From NCBI RefSeq assembly GCF_900100845.1, contig NZ_FNFP01000003.1, positions 62,001 to 126,000 on the forward strand: DNA of 64,000 nt, in the 5' to 3' direction. This DNA is from Natronincola ferrireducens. GTDB lineage: Bacteria > Bacillota > Clostridia > Peptostreptococcales > Natronincolaceae. The notes under the pieces were generated by a model. The model saw nothing but the letters and a program-made list of their open reading frames with translations, was not told the origin of the DNA and ran no database searches. This document shows positions 53,186 to 62,678 of this stretch, piece by piece. How positions within the stretch are numbered: the first letter of the stretch is position 1; every line of letters starts with the position of its first letter. The position numbers were made by a program, and so were the translations under genes.

Positions 53186-54373
53186 ATGTCAGAAAATAAA
53201 GCAGTAAAACAAATGATCGGCAAAGTATTCAGCAACATAGCTGACGCCATCGAAACCGGGGAATTCAGCAAAAAAATAACCATAGGTCTAACTACCCTTG
53301 GTAGTGAACATGGGATAGACAACCTGGTAAAAGCAGCAGAAATTGCCCAAAATAGATCCAGTAGCTACAAAGTGGTGTTGATCGGTCCAAAGACTCAAAC
53401 AGATCTAACCATCCACGAAGCTACTACAGAAGAAGAAATGCATAAAACTATGGAAAAACTATTGGATAGCGGAGAAATAGACGGTGCAGTAACCCTACAC
53501 TACAATTTTCCAATAGGGGTATCTACGGTAGGAAAGGTCATCACCCCAGGGAAGGGTAAAGAAATGTTTATCGCAACCACAACAGGAACCTCCTCCCCCC
53601 ATAGAGTAGAAGCCATGGTAAAAAATGCCCTCTATGGGATTATGGCAGCAAAAGCCAGTGGAATTAAAAGACCAACTGTAGGAATCCTGAATGTAGACGG
53701 AGCCCGTCAGGTAGAAAAAGCGTTAAAAGAACTAAAAGCCAATGGCTATGACATAAACCTAACAGAGTCCATGAGAAGTGATGGAGGTTGTATCATGAGG
53801 GGCAACGACCTTCTAGCAGGTACACCAGACATTATGGTTCAGGATACATTAACAGGTAACGTCTTTATGAAAGTCTTCTCCGCTTTTACGACGGGTGGGG
53901 ATTATGAATCTATAGGCTACGGTTATGGGCCAGGAATAGGTGAAGGACAAGAAAGAACCATTTTAATTTTATCTAGAGCCTCTGGTGTTCCAGTAATCGC
54001 CAACGCTATTGCTTATGCAGCTGATTTAGTAAAAGGAAATTTAAAAGAAGTGGTAAAAGAAGAATTCCAAAAAGCTAAAAAAGCAAAACTAGATGATATT
54101 CTAAAATCCTTGACAAAAGATACAAAAAAAGCAAATCAAGATGAAGAAGAAGTAACAGCACCACCAACGGAAGTGGTGACAGGATCTATATCAGGCATAG
54201 ACATTATGGACCTAGAAGATGCGGTAAAAATATTGTGGAAAAAAGGAATCTATGCAGAAAGTGGTATGGGTTGTACAGGACCAATTCTTATGGTAAATGA
54301 AGGTAAATTAAATACAGCAATGGCAGTATTAAAAGAATCTGGCTTTGTAGCTGGTGAAACACCAGATTGTTAA
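53186..54373 (+). CDS. grdD: Glycine reductase component C, alpha subunit
   Basis: This 395-residue subunit has a PlsX/phosphotransacylase-like fold (TIGLTTLGSEHG, ending in GMGCTGPILMVNEGKL). Cys363 in GMGCTGP corresponds to the acetyl-transferring cysteine reported as Cys359 in the E. acidaminophilum protein. It produces acetyl phosphate, from which acetate kinase makes ATP. ATG 53186 follows AAGGAGTG. It is the last gene of the operon. Confidence 0.94.
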   Translation: MSENKAVKQMIGKVFSNIADAIETGEFSKKITIGLTTLGSEHGIDNLVKAAEIAQNRSSSYKVVLIGPKTQTDLTIHEATTEEEMHKTMEKLLDSGEIDGAVTLHYNFPIGVSTVGKVITPGKGKEMFIATTTGTSSPHRVEAMVKNALYGIMAAKASGIKRPTVGILNVDGARQVEKALKELKANGYDINLTESMRSDGGCIMRGNDLLAGTPDIMVQDTLTGNVFMKVFSAFTTGGDYESIGYGYGPGIGEGQERTILILSRASGVPVIANAIAYAADLVKGNLKEVVKEEFQKAKKAKLDDILKSLTKDTKKANQDEEEVTAPPTEVVTGSISGIDIMDLEDAVKILWKKGIYAESGMGCTGPILMVNEGKLNTAMAVLKESGFVAGETPDC

Positions 54374-54374
54374 A

Positions 54375-54407
54375 AACAAAGGGATATAGTTCCCTTTGTT
54401 TTTTTTA
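54375..54407 (+). terminator. Rho-independent terminator of the glycine reductase operon
   Basis: AACAAAGGG/CCCTTTGTT hairpin followed by eight T residues. Confidence 0.9.
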
Positions 54408-54466
54408 TTGACAGAATATAAAATATATAGATCTTAATTCATTAATATATTCATTATAGATGGTAC

Positions 54467-54495
54467 TACCTTTTGTTGTATTAAGACAAAAGGTA
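54467..54495. repeat. 10-bp inverted repeat in the grdD-DUF1177 gap
   Basis: Perfect TACCTTTTGT/ACAAAAGGTA arms with a 9-nt loop. It lies after the operon terminator; its role is unknown. The rest of 54408-54700 is AT-rich with one possible promoter. Confidence 0.5.
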
Positions 54496-54565
54496 TTATT
54501 TATTGGAAGAAAGTAGGGATATATAGAACAGCATATTAGAGATGATTGTGCAAATGAATATAAAA

Positions 54566-54594
54566 TTGTGGCTATTTATGTACAAATGTATATA
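54566..54594 (+). promoter_or_regulatory. Possible promoter of the peptide-use operon
   Basis: TTGTGG, a 17-bp spacer, then TATATA. Confidence 0.35.
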
Positions 54595-54700
54595 GAAATC
54601 ACTAAATATTTAAAGTAAAATAATATAATTAAATATTTATACAAAATAATGACAAATTAAACAATGGTCAATATTATGGAAATAGAATGGAGAGGATAAA

Positions 54701-55636
54701 ATGATTTTAAAGCAGGTACTAGAAATTTATGAGTTAATAGACAGAGCCGATGCTTCGGGAGAAAAACTAAAGGCTTTTTTTGAATCTAAGGGAGCGACAG
54801 ATATTACTGTTACAAAAATATTGGGAAAACAGGGTTCAACAGATTTTATTAAAGTTGTTATTGCAGGAAAGCATGGGAAATTAAAGGGAGGCGATGCACC
54901 TACTTTAGGTATTATAGGCCGTTTAGGTGGTCTCGGTGCTAGACCAGAGGTGATCGGATATGTTTCAGATGGAGATGGTGCTGTGGCAGCTATGTCTGTT
55001 GCTCTAAAATTAGTAGAAATGCAAAACAGGGGAGATGTATTGAGGGGAGATGTTATCGTAACAACCCATATATGTCCAGATGCACCTACAGAAGAACATT
55101 ATCCTGTTCCATTCATGGGTTCCCCAGTAGATATGGATCAGATGAATGAAATAGAAGTGTTAACAGAAATGGATGCAATTTTATCTATAGATACAACAAA
55201 AGGAAATGAAATTATTAACCATAAGGGCTTTGCAATTTCACCAACTGTTAAAGAAGGATATATACTACCTGTTAGTTATGACTTATTACAGATTATGAAA
55301 AGAGTAACAGGAAGATTACCTAATGTATTTGCCTTATCAACTCAAGATATTACACCTTACTCTAATAAATTACCTCATATCAATAGTATCTTACAACCAG
55401 CTGTAGCTACATCAGCTCCTGTTGTAGGGGTAGCTATTACAACAGAAGTAGCTGTAGCAGGGTGTGCCACAGGTGCATCTCATGTCATAGATATAGAAAT
55501 GGCAGGGCGTTATGCTATTGAAGTAGCCAAGGATTACAGTGAAGGAAAATGTAGTTTCTATTGTCCAGAAAATTATCAGAAATTGATTGAACTTTATGGA
55601 GAATCTAAATACTTACAAACACCAGGAAGAGAATAG
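54701..55636 (+). CDS. DUF1177 family protein
   Basis: This 311-residue protein matches DUF1177: GVIGRLGGLG-like LGIIGRLGGLGARPEVIGYVSDGDG, THICPDAPTEEH and a FMGSPVDMDQMN segment. Several conserved Asp/His residues (D in SDGDG, H and D in HICPDAP) suggest a metal-dependent hydrolase fold, but this is inference. It is the first gene before a Dpp-type importer and M20 peptidases, so a role in peptide or amino-acid-derivative processing is likely. It has no signal peptide. Confidence 0.78.
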   Translation: MILKQVLEIYELIDRADASGEKLKAFFESKGATDITVTKILGKQGSTDFIKVVIAGKHGKLKGGDAPTLGIIGRLGGLGARPEVIGYVSDGDGAVAAMSVALKLVEMQNRGDVLRGDVIVTTHICPDAPTEEHYPVPFMGSPVDMDQMNEIEVLTEMDAILSIDTTKGNEIINHKGFAISPTVKEGYILPVSYDLLQIMKRVTGRLPNVFALSTQDITPYSNKLPHINSILQPAVATSAPVVGVAITTEVAVAGCATGASHVIDIEMAGRYAIEVAKDYSEGKCSFYCPENYQKLIELYGESKYLQTPGRE

Positions 55637-55826
55637 TAAGTTTTAAAAATGAAATTATGTCCAAGACATAACTCTCAAATTAATTAGAAATTAAAGATAT
55701 TCATAAAAATACATTAAAAAGAATTAGCATAGGAAATTGCTATTTAAGTATGTTGAAATTCTGTGTTTAAGCCAGTTGTAGCATTCTGCAATGAGCTAAT
55801 AAATAATAATATAAGGAGGAAAAAGC

Positions 55827-57449
55827 ATGAAAAAAATATTAAAGCCAATTAGTATCATCTTAATTTTAGTACTTAGTTTAACTATGTTAGTAGGTTGTGG
55901 ATCTAAAAAGAGTGACAATCAGCAGGAGTCAACTGCAACAGATGTAACATCTGGAGAAGTATCTGAACAGAGTAAAGAAGGAGGAGTAGTTACTATTGCT
56001 CTTTCAGCAACACCAAAAACTATAGATCCAGTAAAGTACACAGGTGTATATGAAGGGGACATTATCGTAAATGTTGGTAATACATTAGTGAGATACAAGC
56101 AGGATTTAAGTGAGGTAGTAGCAAACTTAGCGACTGAATGGTCTGTTTCAGAAGATGGAAAGGTATATAACTTTAAGCTAAGAGATGATGTATATTTCCA
56201 AAAAGGAAAATATCAAGATGGAAGGCAGATGAAGGCAGATGATATAAAATACTCTTTAGAACGGTCTGCTAAAGAATCAGCCATGAATCGATTAAGTATG
56301 TTGGATTATGTGGAAGTAGTAAATGATTTTGAGGTTAATTGTTATTTAAAAGATGCAAATTCTTCTTTTTTAACCGTACTTACTGATGCTGGTAATGTTA
56401 TTGTACCACAAGAAGAAGTAGAAGGATGGGGAGATGCCTTTGGATTTAACCTAGTAGGAACAGGCCCCTTCAAGGTAGTAGAATGGAAAAGAGATGATAG
56501 TGTAATCTTAGAGAGAAACGAAAATTATTGGGGGCCAAAACCTTATCTGGATGGTGTAACATTTAAATTTATTGCAGATCAAAATATGATGACAAATGCA
56601 TTAAGAACAGGTGAAATTGATATTGCAACAGGCCTTACAGGTGAGAGTGTAAAAATTGTGAATGATGATCCGAATCTTGTATTAAGTGAAATACCTGGAT
56701 TACACGTAGCTTATTTCTACATGAACTTGATAGAAGGTCCAACAACCGATAAGAGAGTACGAGAAGCTATTATTCGTGCCATCGATATCGATCAGATGGT
56801 AAAAGGAATTTATCAATATGATGAAGCCCAAAGAGCCTATTTACCATTGCCTCCAGGATCATGGGGATATGACCCAGATTTAGAAAGCTTAATTCCATCA
56901 TATGATCCCGAAAAGGCAAAAGAGCTATTGACTGAGGCGGGGTATCCTGATGGATTTAAAACAGAAATATATGTAGCAGATCAACCAGCTAGAGTAAAAA
57001 TGGCTACTATTATACAACAGTTCTTAAAACAAAATTTAAATATAGATTTAGATATCAAAACTGCTGAGTGGGGTACCTTTAGTGATATCGCATCTAAAGG
57101 AAAGGCACCTATTTACGGGATGTCTTGGACATGGTACCCAGATCCTTACTTCTTTTTAAATCAGATGTTCCATAGTTCCCAAATAGGGGCATTAGGAAAT
57201 GGACAAGGCTTTAACAAACCAGAAGTAGATGAATTACTGGATGAAGCAGCAAGGGTATCGAACCAGGAGGAAAGAGCTGAACTTTACAAAAAAGCGTTAA
57301 AGAGTATTACAGAAGAATATTCACGTGTAAATTATTCTAATGAGAAAGTAATCTATGGATTAACAAGCAGAGTACAGGGATTTGAAATGAGAGCAGATAA
57401 TCAAAAAATCTTTGTTTCACCAGAGGTAAATGTTTGGTTACGAAAATAA
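55827..57449 (+). CDS. Peptide ABC transporter substrate-binding lipoprotein
   Basis: This 540-residue SBP_bac_5 family (OppA/DppA) protein has a lipoprotein signal peptide with lipobox LVGC and a Ser/Thr-rich linker. Family segments include NVGNTLVRYKQDLSEVVANLATEWSVS in position, VGTGPFKVVEWKRDDSV and a YDPEKAKELLTEAGYPDG block. It captures di- or oligopeptides for the DppBCDF-like transporter that follows. AAGGAGG precedes the ATG. Confidence 0.9.
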   Translation: MKKILKPISIILILVLSLTMLVGCGSKKSDNQQESTATDVTSGEVSEQSKEGGVVTIALSATPKTIDPVKYTGVYEGDIIVNVGNTLVRYKQDLSEVVANLATEWSVSEDGKVYNFKLRDDVYFQKGKYQDGRQMKADDIKYSLERSAKESAMNRLSMLDYVEVVNDFEVNCYLKDANSSFLTVLTDAGNVIVPQEEVEGWGDAFGFNLVGTGPFKVVEWKRDDSVILERNENYWGPKPYLDGVTFKFIADQNMMTNALRTGEIDIATGLTGESVKIVNDDPNLVLSEIPGLHVAYFYMNLIEGPTTDKRVREAIIRAIDIDQMVKGIYQYDEAQRAYLPLPPGSWGYDPDLESLIPSYDPEKAKELLTEAGYPDGFKTEIYVADQPARVKMATIIQQFLKQNLNIDLDIKTAEWGTFSDIASKGKAPIYGMSWTWYPDPYFFLNQMFHSSQIGALGNGQGFNKPEVDELLDEAARVSNQEERAELYKKALKSITEEYSRVNYSNEKVIYGLTSRVQGFEMRADNQKIFVSPEVNVWLRK

Positions 57450-57500
57450 AGACTTTAAAATGCTTGTAAAAATCTTAAGGTCCTTATAGGATCGTGAAGA

Positions 57501-57542
57501 AAGACTCTATATGATAGCCATTATTGTATGGAGTTTTTTCTT
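57501..57542 (+). terminator. Attenuator-like hairpin between binding protein and permeases
   Basis: AAGACTCTATA pairs with TATGGAGTTTT over 11 positions (two wobbles), and TT follows. It probably lowers permease mRNA relative to the binding protein. Confidence 0.5.
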
Positions 57543-57572
57543 CAATTCAACTAAAAACTAGGGAGTGAAAAC

Positions 57573-58535
57573 ATGCTAAAGGTCATATTAAAAAGAATTT
57601 TACAACTCATTCCTATCTTATTTATTGTTGTTACCATCATTTTTGTAATCACTCGTATGATACCGGGTAATCCTGCTAGTGTAATGCTGGGTCCTCAAGC
57701 ACCAGTAGAAGCAGTGGAGGCATTAAGCGAAGAACTAGGATTAAATAAAAGTATTGGTGAACAGTTTACGGGATATCTAAAAGGTGTAATCAGGGGGGAT
57801 TTGGGCAAGTCCTATTACTATAATGAACCGGTAACAAAAATGATTATGGAAACATTTCCTAATACGTTATATTTGAGTTTGGTAAGTATTATTATTGCCT
57901 TACTTGTGGGTGTGCCTGTGGGAATTATTTCTGCAACAAAACAATATTCTATGTTTGATTATATTTCTATGGTGATTGCCTTAGTTGGTGTATCTATGCC
58001 TATATTTTGGCTGGGCCTAATGATGGTATTAATATTTAGCGTGAATTTAGGGTGGCTTCCATCTATAGGAATGGGAAGTTTAGATAAAGGATTATGGAAT
58101 GTGATTAGTCATTTCATTTTGCCAAGCATATGTCTAGCTACGATTCCTGCCGCTACATTTGCTCGAATTACCCGTTCTAGCATGCTGGAAATTATCAAAC
58201 AGGATTATATTAAGGCATTGCGGGCAAAAGGTTTAAAGGAAAAAGTTGTTGTTTGGAAACATGCCTTAAAAAATGCTCTGCCTCCTATCATTACGGTATT
58301 AGGACTTCAAATGTCATCTCTATTATCAGGGGCTATTTTGACAGAAACCATATTTAGTTGGCCTGGAATGGGAAAATTAATTGTTGATGCCATAGGAAAC
58401 AGAGACTATGCATTAATTCAAAGTACAGTATTATTTATCGCTTTTATTTATGTATTCATGAATCTATTGGTGGATATTGTATATCTCTATATAAATCCCA
58501 AGGTTTCATTTGAATCAGGGAAAGGAGGGGACTAG
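57573..58535 (+). CDS. Peptide ABC transporter permease (DppB-like)
   Basis: This 320-residue inner-membrane permease has six helices. The N-terminal IPILFIVVTIIFVITRMIPGNP is typical of DppB/OppB and the ATPase-contact EAA loop (RALRAKGLKEKVVVWKHALKNALPP) is complete. It is followed without a gap by the second permease, whose ATG directly follows its stop. Confidence 0.93.
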   Translation: MLKVILKRILQLIPILFIVVTIIFVITRMIPGNPASVMLGPQAPVEAVEALSEELGLNKSIGEQFTGYLKGVIRGDLGKSYYYNEPVTKMIMETFPNTLYLSLVSIIIALLVGVPVGIISATKQYSMFDYISMVIALVGVSMPIFWLGLMMVLIFSVNLGWLPSIGMGSLDKGLWNVISHFILPSICLATIPAATFARITRSSMLEIIKQDYIKALRAKGLKEKVVVWKHALKNALPPIITVLGLQMSSLLSGAILTETIFSWPGMGKLIVDAIGNRDYALIQSTVLFIAFIYVFMNLLVDIVYLYINPKVSFESGKGGD

Positions 58536-59435
58536 ATGGACAGCAAAGGAATTACAGTGGACATAGTGACACAGCAGGAAATGATATTAAAAGAAAGAAA
58601 GTCTAATAATGCTTGGAACAAATTAAAGAGAAATAAAACGGCAATGATAGGCCTTGTAATTGTAATAGTTATGGTAATGATAGCAATCTTTTCTCCCTTT
58701 TTAGCTCCTCAAGATCCAAATCTTATGGATTTAGGTAATAGTTATTTAAAGCCTGGACAAAATGGACATATTTTGGGAACTGATGAATTTGGACGGGATT
58801 TATTAAGCAGAATTATATACGGTGCTAGAATCTCTATTATTGTAGCCGTTGGAGGAATGCTATTTGGAGGCATTATTGGAATTCTTTTAGGGCTAGTTGC
58901 TGGTTTTAAGGGAGGAATCGTGGATACGATTATTATGCGTTTGATGGATGGTATGTTTGCTTTTCCCTTTGTATTATTGGCTATTGTTTTAATGACAGTT
59001 TTAGGAGATGGATTGCAGAATGTTATATTGGCTATTGGTATTGCCAATATTCCAGGATTTGCACGAATTGTACGAGGCCAAGTTCACATAGTAAAGAATG
59101 AAGAATACTGCCAAGCCATCCGAGCATTGGGGGCTTCTGATATAAGGTTGTTATTTGCCCATATTCTCCCCAATAGTATTTCACCCATTATTGTGTATGC
59201 TACATTAAATGTGGCAGGAGCAATTATTTCTGAAGCAGCATTGAGTTTTCTAGGATTAGGAATTCGACCTCCAACTGCATCATGGGGAACAATTCTACGA
59301 TCAGGAAAAGATTATCTTAACACAGCTTCCCATATTGCTACTTACTCAGGTTTAGCTATTTTGGTTACAGTACTGGGATTCAATCTATTAGGTGATGGTA
59401 TTCGTGATGTGTTGGACCCTAAGATGAAACGGTAG
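58536..59435 (+). CDS. Peptide ABC transporter permease (DppC-like)
   Basis: This 299-residue permease has the N-terminal OppC-type segment (WNKLKRNKTAMIGLVIV), the LGTDEFGRDLLSRIIYGARIS motif and the EAA loop (AIRALGASDIRLLFAHILPNSISP). AAAGGAGGGGAC is the ribosome site, located inside the preceding gene. It pairs with the DppB-like permease. Confidence 0.93.
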   Translation: MDSKGITVDIVTQQEMILKERKSNNAWNKLKRNKTAMIGLVIVIVMVMIAIFSPFLAPQDPNLMDLGNSYLKPGQNGHILGTDEFGRDLLSRIIYGARISIIVAVGGMLFGGIIGILLGLVAGFKGGIVDTIIMRLMDGMFAFPFVLLAIVLMTVLGDGLQNVILAIGIANIPGFARIVRGQVHIVKNEEYCQAIRALGASDIRLLFAHILPNSISPIIVYATLNVAGAIISEAALSFLGLGIRPPTASWGTILRSGKDYLNTASHIATYSGLAILVTVLGFNLLGDGIRDVLDPKMKR

Positions 59436-59471
59436 TGATGGTGACTATAGGTGTAAAAAGGGGGAAATACA

Positions 59472-60656
59472 ATGGATATAGATCAGTATAAAGAGAGGGT
59501 TATTAGGAAAGTTGACGAAATATCCAAAGATCTGTTTGAAGTTTCTGATTATATATATAATCATCCAGAATATTGTTTTGAGGAGTACCTTGCTACTAAA
59601 AAAATAATAGGTTACTTAGAAAATAGTGGCTTTAAAGTACAAAAGGGTTTAGGAGGATTAGATACAGCTTTTGTGGCTACCTATGATACTGGAAAACCAG
59701 GGAATCATATTGGGTTGTTTGGCGAATATGATGCTGTCAAGGGAATGGGGCATGCATGTGGACATAACATTATGGCAGCAACTGCATTAGGAGCCGGTAT
59801 TGCAGTAAAGTCTGTGATAGATGAGATTGGTGGAAAAGTGAGTGTATTTGGAACGCCGGCAGAAGAAGGTGGGGGTGGTAAGATTATCATGTTAGAAAAT
59901 AACGTATTTGATGGAATAGATGCCGCCATGATTTTGCATCCTGCCAGTGATACTGTTGTGAACGACATCTCCTATTCTAGAACTGATATAGAAGTGAACT
60001 TCTATGGCAAGACTGCCCATGCAGCTACCTTTCCTGAAGAAGGAATTTCAGCATTGAATGCTGTTATACAATTGTTTAATATGGTAAACGGCATGGGGTT
60101 AGAAGTGCTTGAGAAGGGAAAAATCATTGGAATAATTAGCAAGGGTGGAGAAGATCCAATATATGTACCAGATCATACTCAAGCCAAATTTACTATCCGT
60201 TCATTTAAAATGAAGTATAAAGAGGAATTAGTAGAGAGGTTTTTGGAAATTTGCAAAGCTGTTGCAAAGGCAACAAAAACAACTTTCAAATATAAATATA
60301 TAGGTTTACCCTATGAAGACATAAGAAACAATGAAAAATTAGAAGATTTATTGGCGAAGAATTTAATTTTATTAGGTGAAACTATTTGTCCCAGGGAAAG
60401 AGAATTAGGGATTGGTTGTACCGACATGGGAAACGTAACCCATGAAATTCCGGGATTGCAATCCTATATACAGATTGCAGAGGGAACACGAGGACATACA
60501 CCTGAGTTTTTAGAGGCAGCAGGAGATGATAGAGGAAGAAATGCCCTATTGAAAGGGGCAAAAGCTATGGGTATGACGACTATTGACCTATTAGCTTCTA
60601 AAGACAATATGAGGGAAGTAAAAGAAGCATTTCAAAAGATGAAACAAAGATTTTAA
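59472..60656 (+). CDS. M20 family amidohydrolase (AbgB/M20D-like)
   Basis: This 394-residue metallo-hydrolase of the M20D group has the zinc-binding HACGHN box, the GTPAEEGGGGK segment (catalytic Glu pair) and a dimerisation lid domain (about 180-290). Similar enzymes cleave N-acyl amino acids or p-aminobenzoyl-glutamate. Its place between the permease and ATPase genes of a peptide importer suggests it processes imported peptides or acylated amino acids. No signal peptide is seen. Confidence 0.87.
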   Translation: MDIDQYKERVIRKVDEISKDLFEVSDYIYNHPEYCFEEYLATKKIIGYLENSGFKVQKGLGGLDTAFVATYDTGKPGNHIGLFGEYDAVKGMGHACGHNIMAATALGAGIAVKSVIDEIGGKVSVFGTPAEEGGGGKIIMLENNVFDGIDAAMILHPASDTVVNDISYSRTDIEVNFYGKTAHAATFPEEGISALNAVIQLFNMVNGMGLEVLEKGKIIGIISKGGEDPIYVPDHTQAKFTIRSFKMKYKEELVERFLEICKAVAKATKTTFKYKYIGLPYEDIRNNEKLEDLLAKNLILLGETICPRERELGIGCTDMGNVTHEIPGLQSYIQIAEGTRGHTPEFLEAAGDDRGRNALLKGAKAMGMTTIDLLASKDNMREVKEAFQKMKQRF

Positions 60657-60673
60657 TAAATGGAGGTGGAAAT

Positions 60674-61681
60674 ATGAGCAAAGAAATTATCAAAGTAAAT
60701 AATTTAAAAACATATTTTTATCTTTCCACCGGTATCGTAAAGGCAGTAGACGGAGTCAGTTTTCGAATCAACGAAGGGGAAACCCTAGGAATTGTCGGTG
60801 AGTCGGGTTCGGGAAAAAGTGTTACTGCTTCTTCTATTATGCGGTTAGTAGCAAATCCTATTGGTAGAATTGTGGATGGAGAGATTTTATTTGAAGGCAA
60901 AGACTTATTAAAGTTAAAAGAAAAAGAAATGTTAAGCATACGAGGAAAAGAGATATCTATGATTTTTCAAGATCCTATGACCTCATTGGATCCGGTATTT
61001 ACCATTGGACAACAAATTATGGAAGTTATTAAGATTCATCAAAATGTATCAGATAAAGAAGTAAAAAAAATAGCTGTTGAAGCTCTTAACATGGTTGGGA
61101 TTCCTGAAGCAGAAAAACGGCTAAATTCTTATCCCCATGAATTTTCTGGTGGAATGAGACAAAGGGTAATTATTGCCATGGCTATTGTTTGTAAGCCTAA
61201 AATGATTATTGCTGACGAACCTACTACAGCATTAGATGTTACTGTACAAGCTCAAGTGCTGGATTTATTAAAGGACCTTCAAAGACAGTTAGGAACATCT
61301 ATTCTTATGATAACCCATAACTTAGGAGTTGTCTGGGATATTTGTGATAAGGTAATGGTTATGTACGCAGGTAAAACAGTGGAGTATGCAGATGCGAGAA
61401 CCTTGTATAGCAATCCTAGGCATCCATACACATTGGGGTTACTTAATTCCATGCCTAAATTAAGCGATGATCCTGATAAGCCATTAACGGTTATTCCTGG
61501 AGGCCCCCCAGATTTAAAGTTAACAGGCAACGCTTGTAATTTTTATAACCGATGTGCCTATGCCCAAGATATTTGTCAGGAAAAGGACCCTCAACTACTA
61601 GAGGTTAATGAAAATCATTTTGTTGCGTGTCACTTTCAAACAGAAACAAAGAGCTTAAAGATAAAGGGGGAGAAGGTATAG
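60674..61681 (+). CDS. Peptide ABC transporter ATPase (DppD-like)
   Basis: This 335-residue ATPase has Walker A GESGSGKSV, Q-loop FQDPMTSLDP, the signature SGGMRQR, Walker B MIIADEPTTALD and the switch His in ITHN. The OppD/DppD-type C-terminal extension carries a Cys-rich pattern (CNFYNRCAYAQDIC...C) that in relatives binds a 4Fe-4S cluster. AATGGAGGTGG precedes the ATG. One base separates it from the next ATPase. Confidence 0.93.
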   Translation: MSKEIIKVNNLKTYFYLSTGIVKAVDGVSFRINEGETLGIVGESGSGKSVTASSIMRLVANPIGRIVDGEILFEGKDLLKLKEKEMLSIRGKEISMIFQDPMTSLDPVFTIGQQIMEVIKIHQNVSDKEVKKIAVEALNMVGIPEAEKRLNSYPHEFSGGMRQRVIIAMAIVCKPKMIIADEPTTALDVTVQAQVLDLLKDLQRQLGTSILMITHNLGVVWDICDKVMVMYAGKTVEYADARTLYSNPRHPYTLGLLNSMPKLSDDPDKPLTVIPGGPPDLKLTGNACNFYNRCAYAQDICQEKDPQLLEVNENHFVACHFQTETKSLKIKGEKV

Positions 61682-61682
61682 T

Positions 61683-62651
61683 ATGAAGGATACCATTATG
61701 GCAGTAGAAAATTTGACAAAAACATTTAAGATCCAAAGCAATAAGCTATTTACCCCCCCAAAGTATTTAAAGGCAGTAAATAATGTTTCTTTTGAGGTGT
61801 ATAAAGGGGAAACACTAGGAATTATTGGTGAGTCTGGATGTGGTAAATCCACATTGGGAAAAAGTATACTTCGCTTGATCCACCCTAGCTCAGGTAAAGT
61901 AAGATACGAAGATATTTTACTTTCAGAGTTATCGGAAAAGGAAATGAAAAATATGAGGAAAGATATACAAATTATTTTTCAAGATCCATATTCATCGTTA
62001 GATCCGAGGAAAACCGTAGGTAGTCTTATTGAAGAACCAATGAAGATTCATAATATTGGAACACCAAAAGAACGTAAAGAGCGGGTAAGTGAGTTATTAC
62101 AAATGGTTGGATTGGATGAATATCATGGGATTCGCTATCCCCATGAATTTAGTGGGGGGCAAAGACAAAGAATCAATGTAGCTAGGGCATTAGCATTGAA
62201 TCCAAAGCTTATTGTATGTGATGAACCTGTTTCAGCATTAGATGTATCTGTTCAAGCTCAAGTACTAAACCTTTTAAAGACATTACAACAAAAACTGGAT
62301 TTAACCTATGTGTTTATCTCCCATGATTTAAGTGTTGTAAAATATATCAGTGATAGAATTGCTATTATGTATTTAGGAAGAATTGTAGAGATGGGGGATT
62401 CTCAAGAGATTTATAAAAATCCTTTACATCCTTATACAAGGGCATTATTTTCTGCGATTCCTCCAGAAAATCCAATGGATAAAAAAGAAAAAATAAAGCT
62501 TAAGGGGGAAATACCAAGTCCTTTAAATCTACCAAGCGGCTGTCCATTTTCGGGTAGGTGTCCAAACTACATGAAAGAATGTAAGGAGATCCTTCCGGAA
62601 TTGAAGGATGTAAAGGAAGGCCATAAAGTTGCTTGTTTGTTACATAGGTAA
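61683..62651 (+). CDS. Peptide ABC transporter ATPase (DppF-like)
   Basis: This 322-residue ATPase has Walker A GESGCGKST, Q-loop FQDPYSSLDP, the signature SGGQRQR, Walker B LIVCDEPVSALD and switch His in ISHD. The C-terminal Cys pattern is again present (CPFSGRCPNYMKEC). It pairs with the DppD-like protein as a heterodimer. The ribosome site GGGGGAGAAGG lies inside the preceding gene. Confidence 0.93.
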   Translation: MKDTIMAVENLTKTFKIQSNKLFTPPKYLKAVNNVSFEVYKGETLGIIGESGCGKSTLGKSILRLIHPSSGKVRYEDILLSELSEKEMKNMRKDIQIIFQDPYSSLDPRKTVGSLIEEPMKIHNIGTPKERKERVSELLQMVGLDEYHGIRYPHEFSGGQRQRINVARALALNPKLIVCDEPVSALDVSVQAQVLNLLKTLQQKLDLTYVFISHDLSVVKYISDRIAIMYLGRIVEMGDSQEIYKNPLHPYTRALFSAIPPENPMDKKEKIKLKGEIPSPLNLPSGCPFSGRCPNYMKECKEILPELKDVKEGHKVACLLHR

Positions 62652-62678
62652 GGCATATATAAAAGAGGAGGCAGGAGT

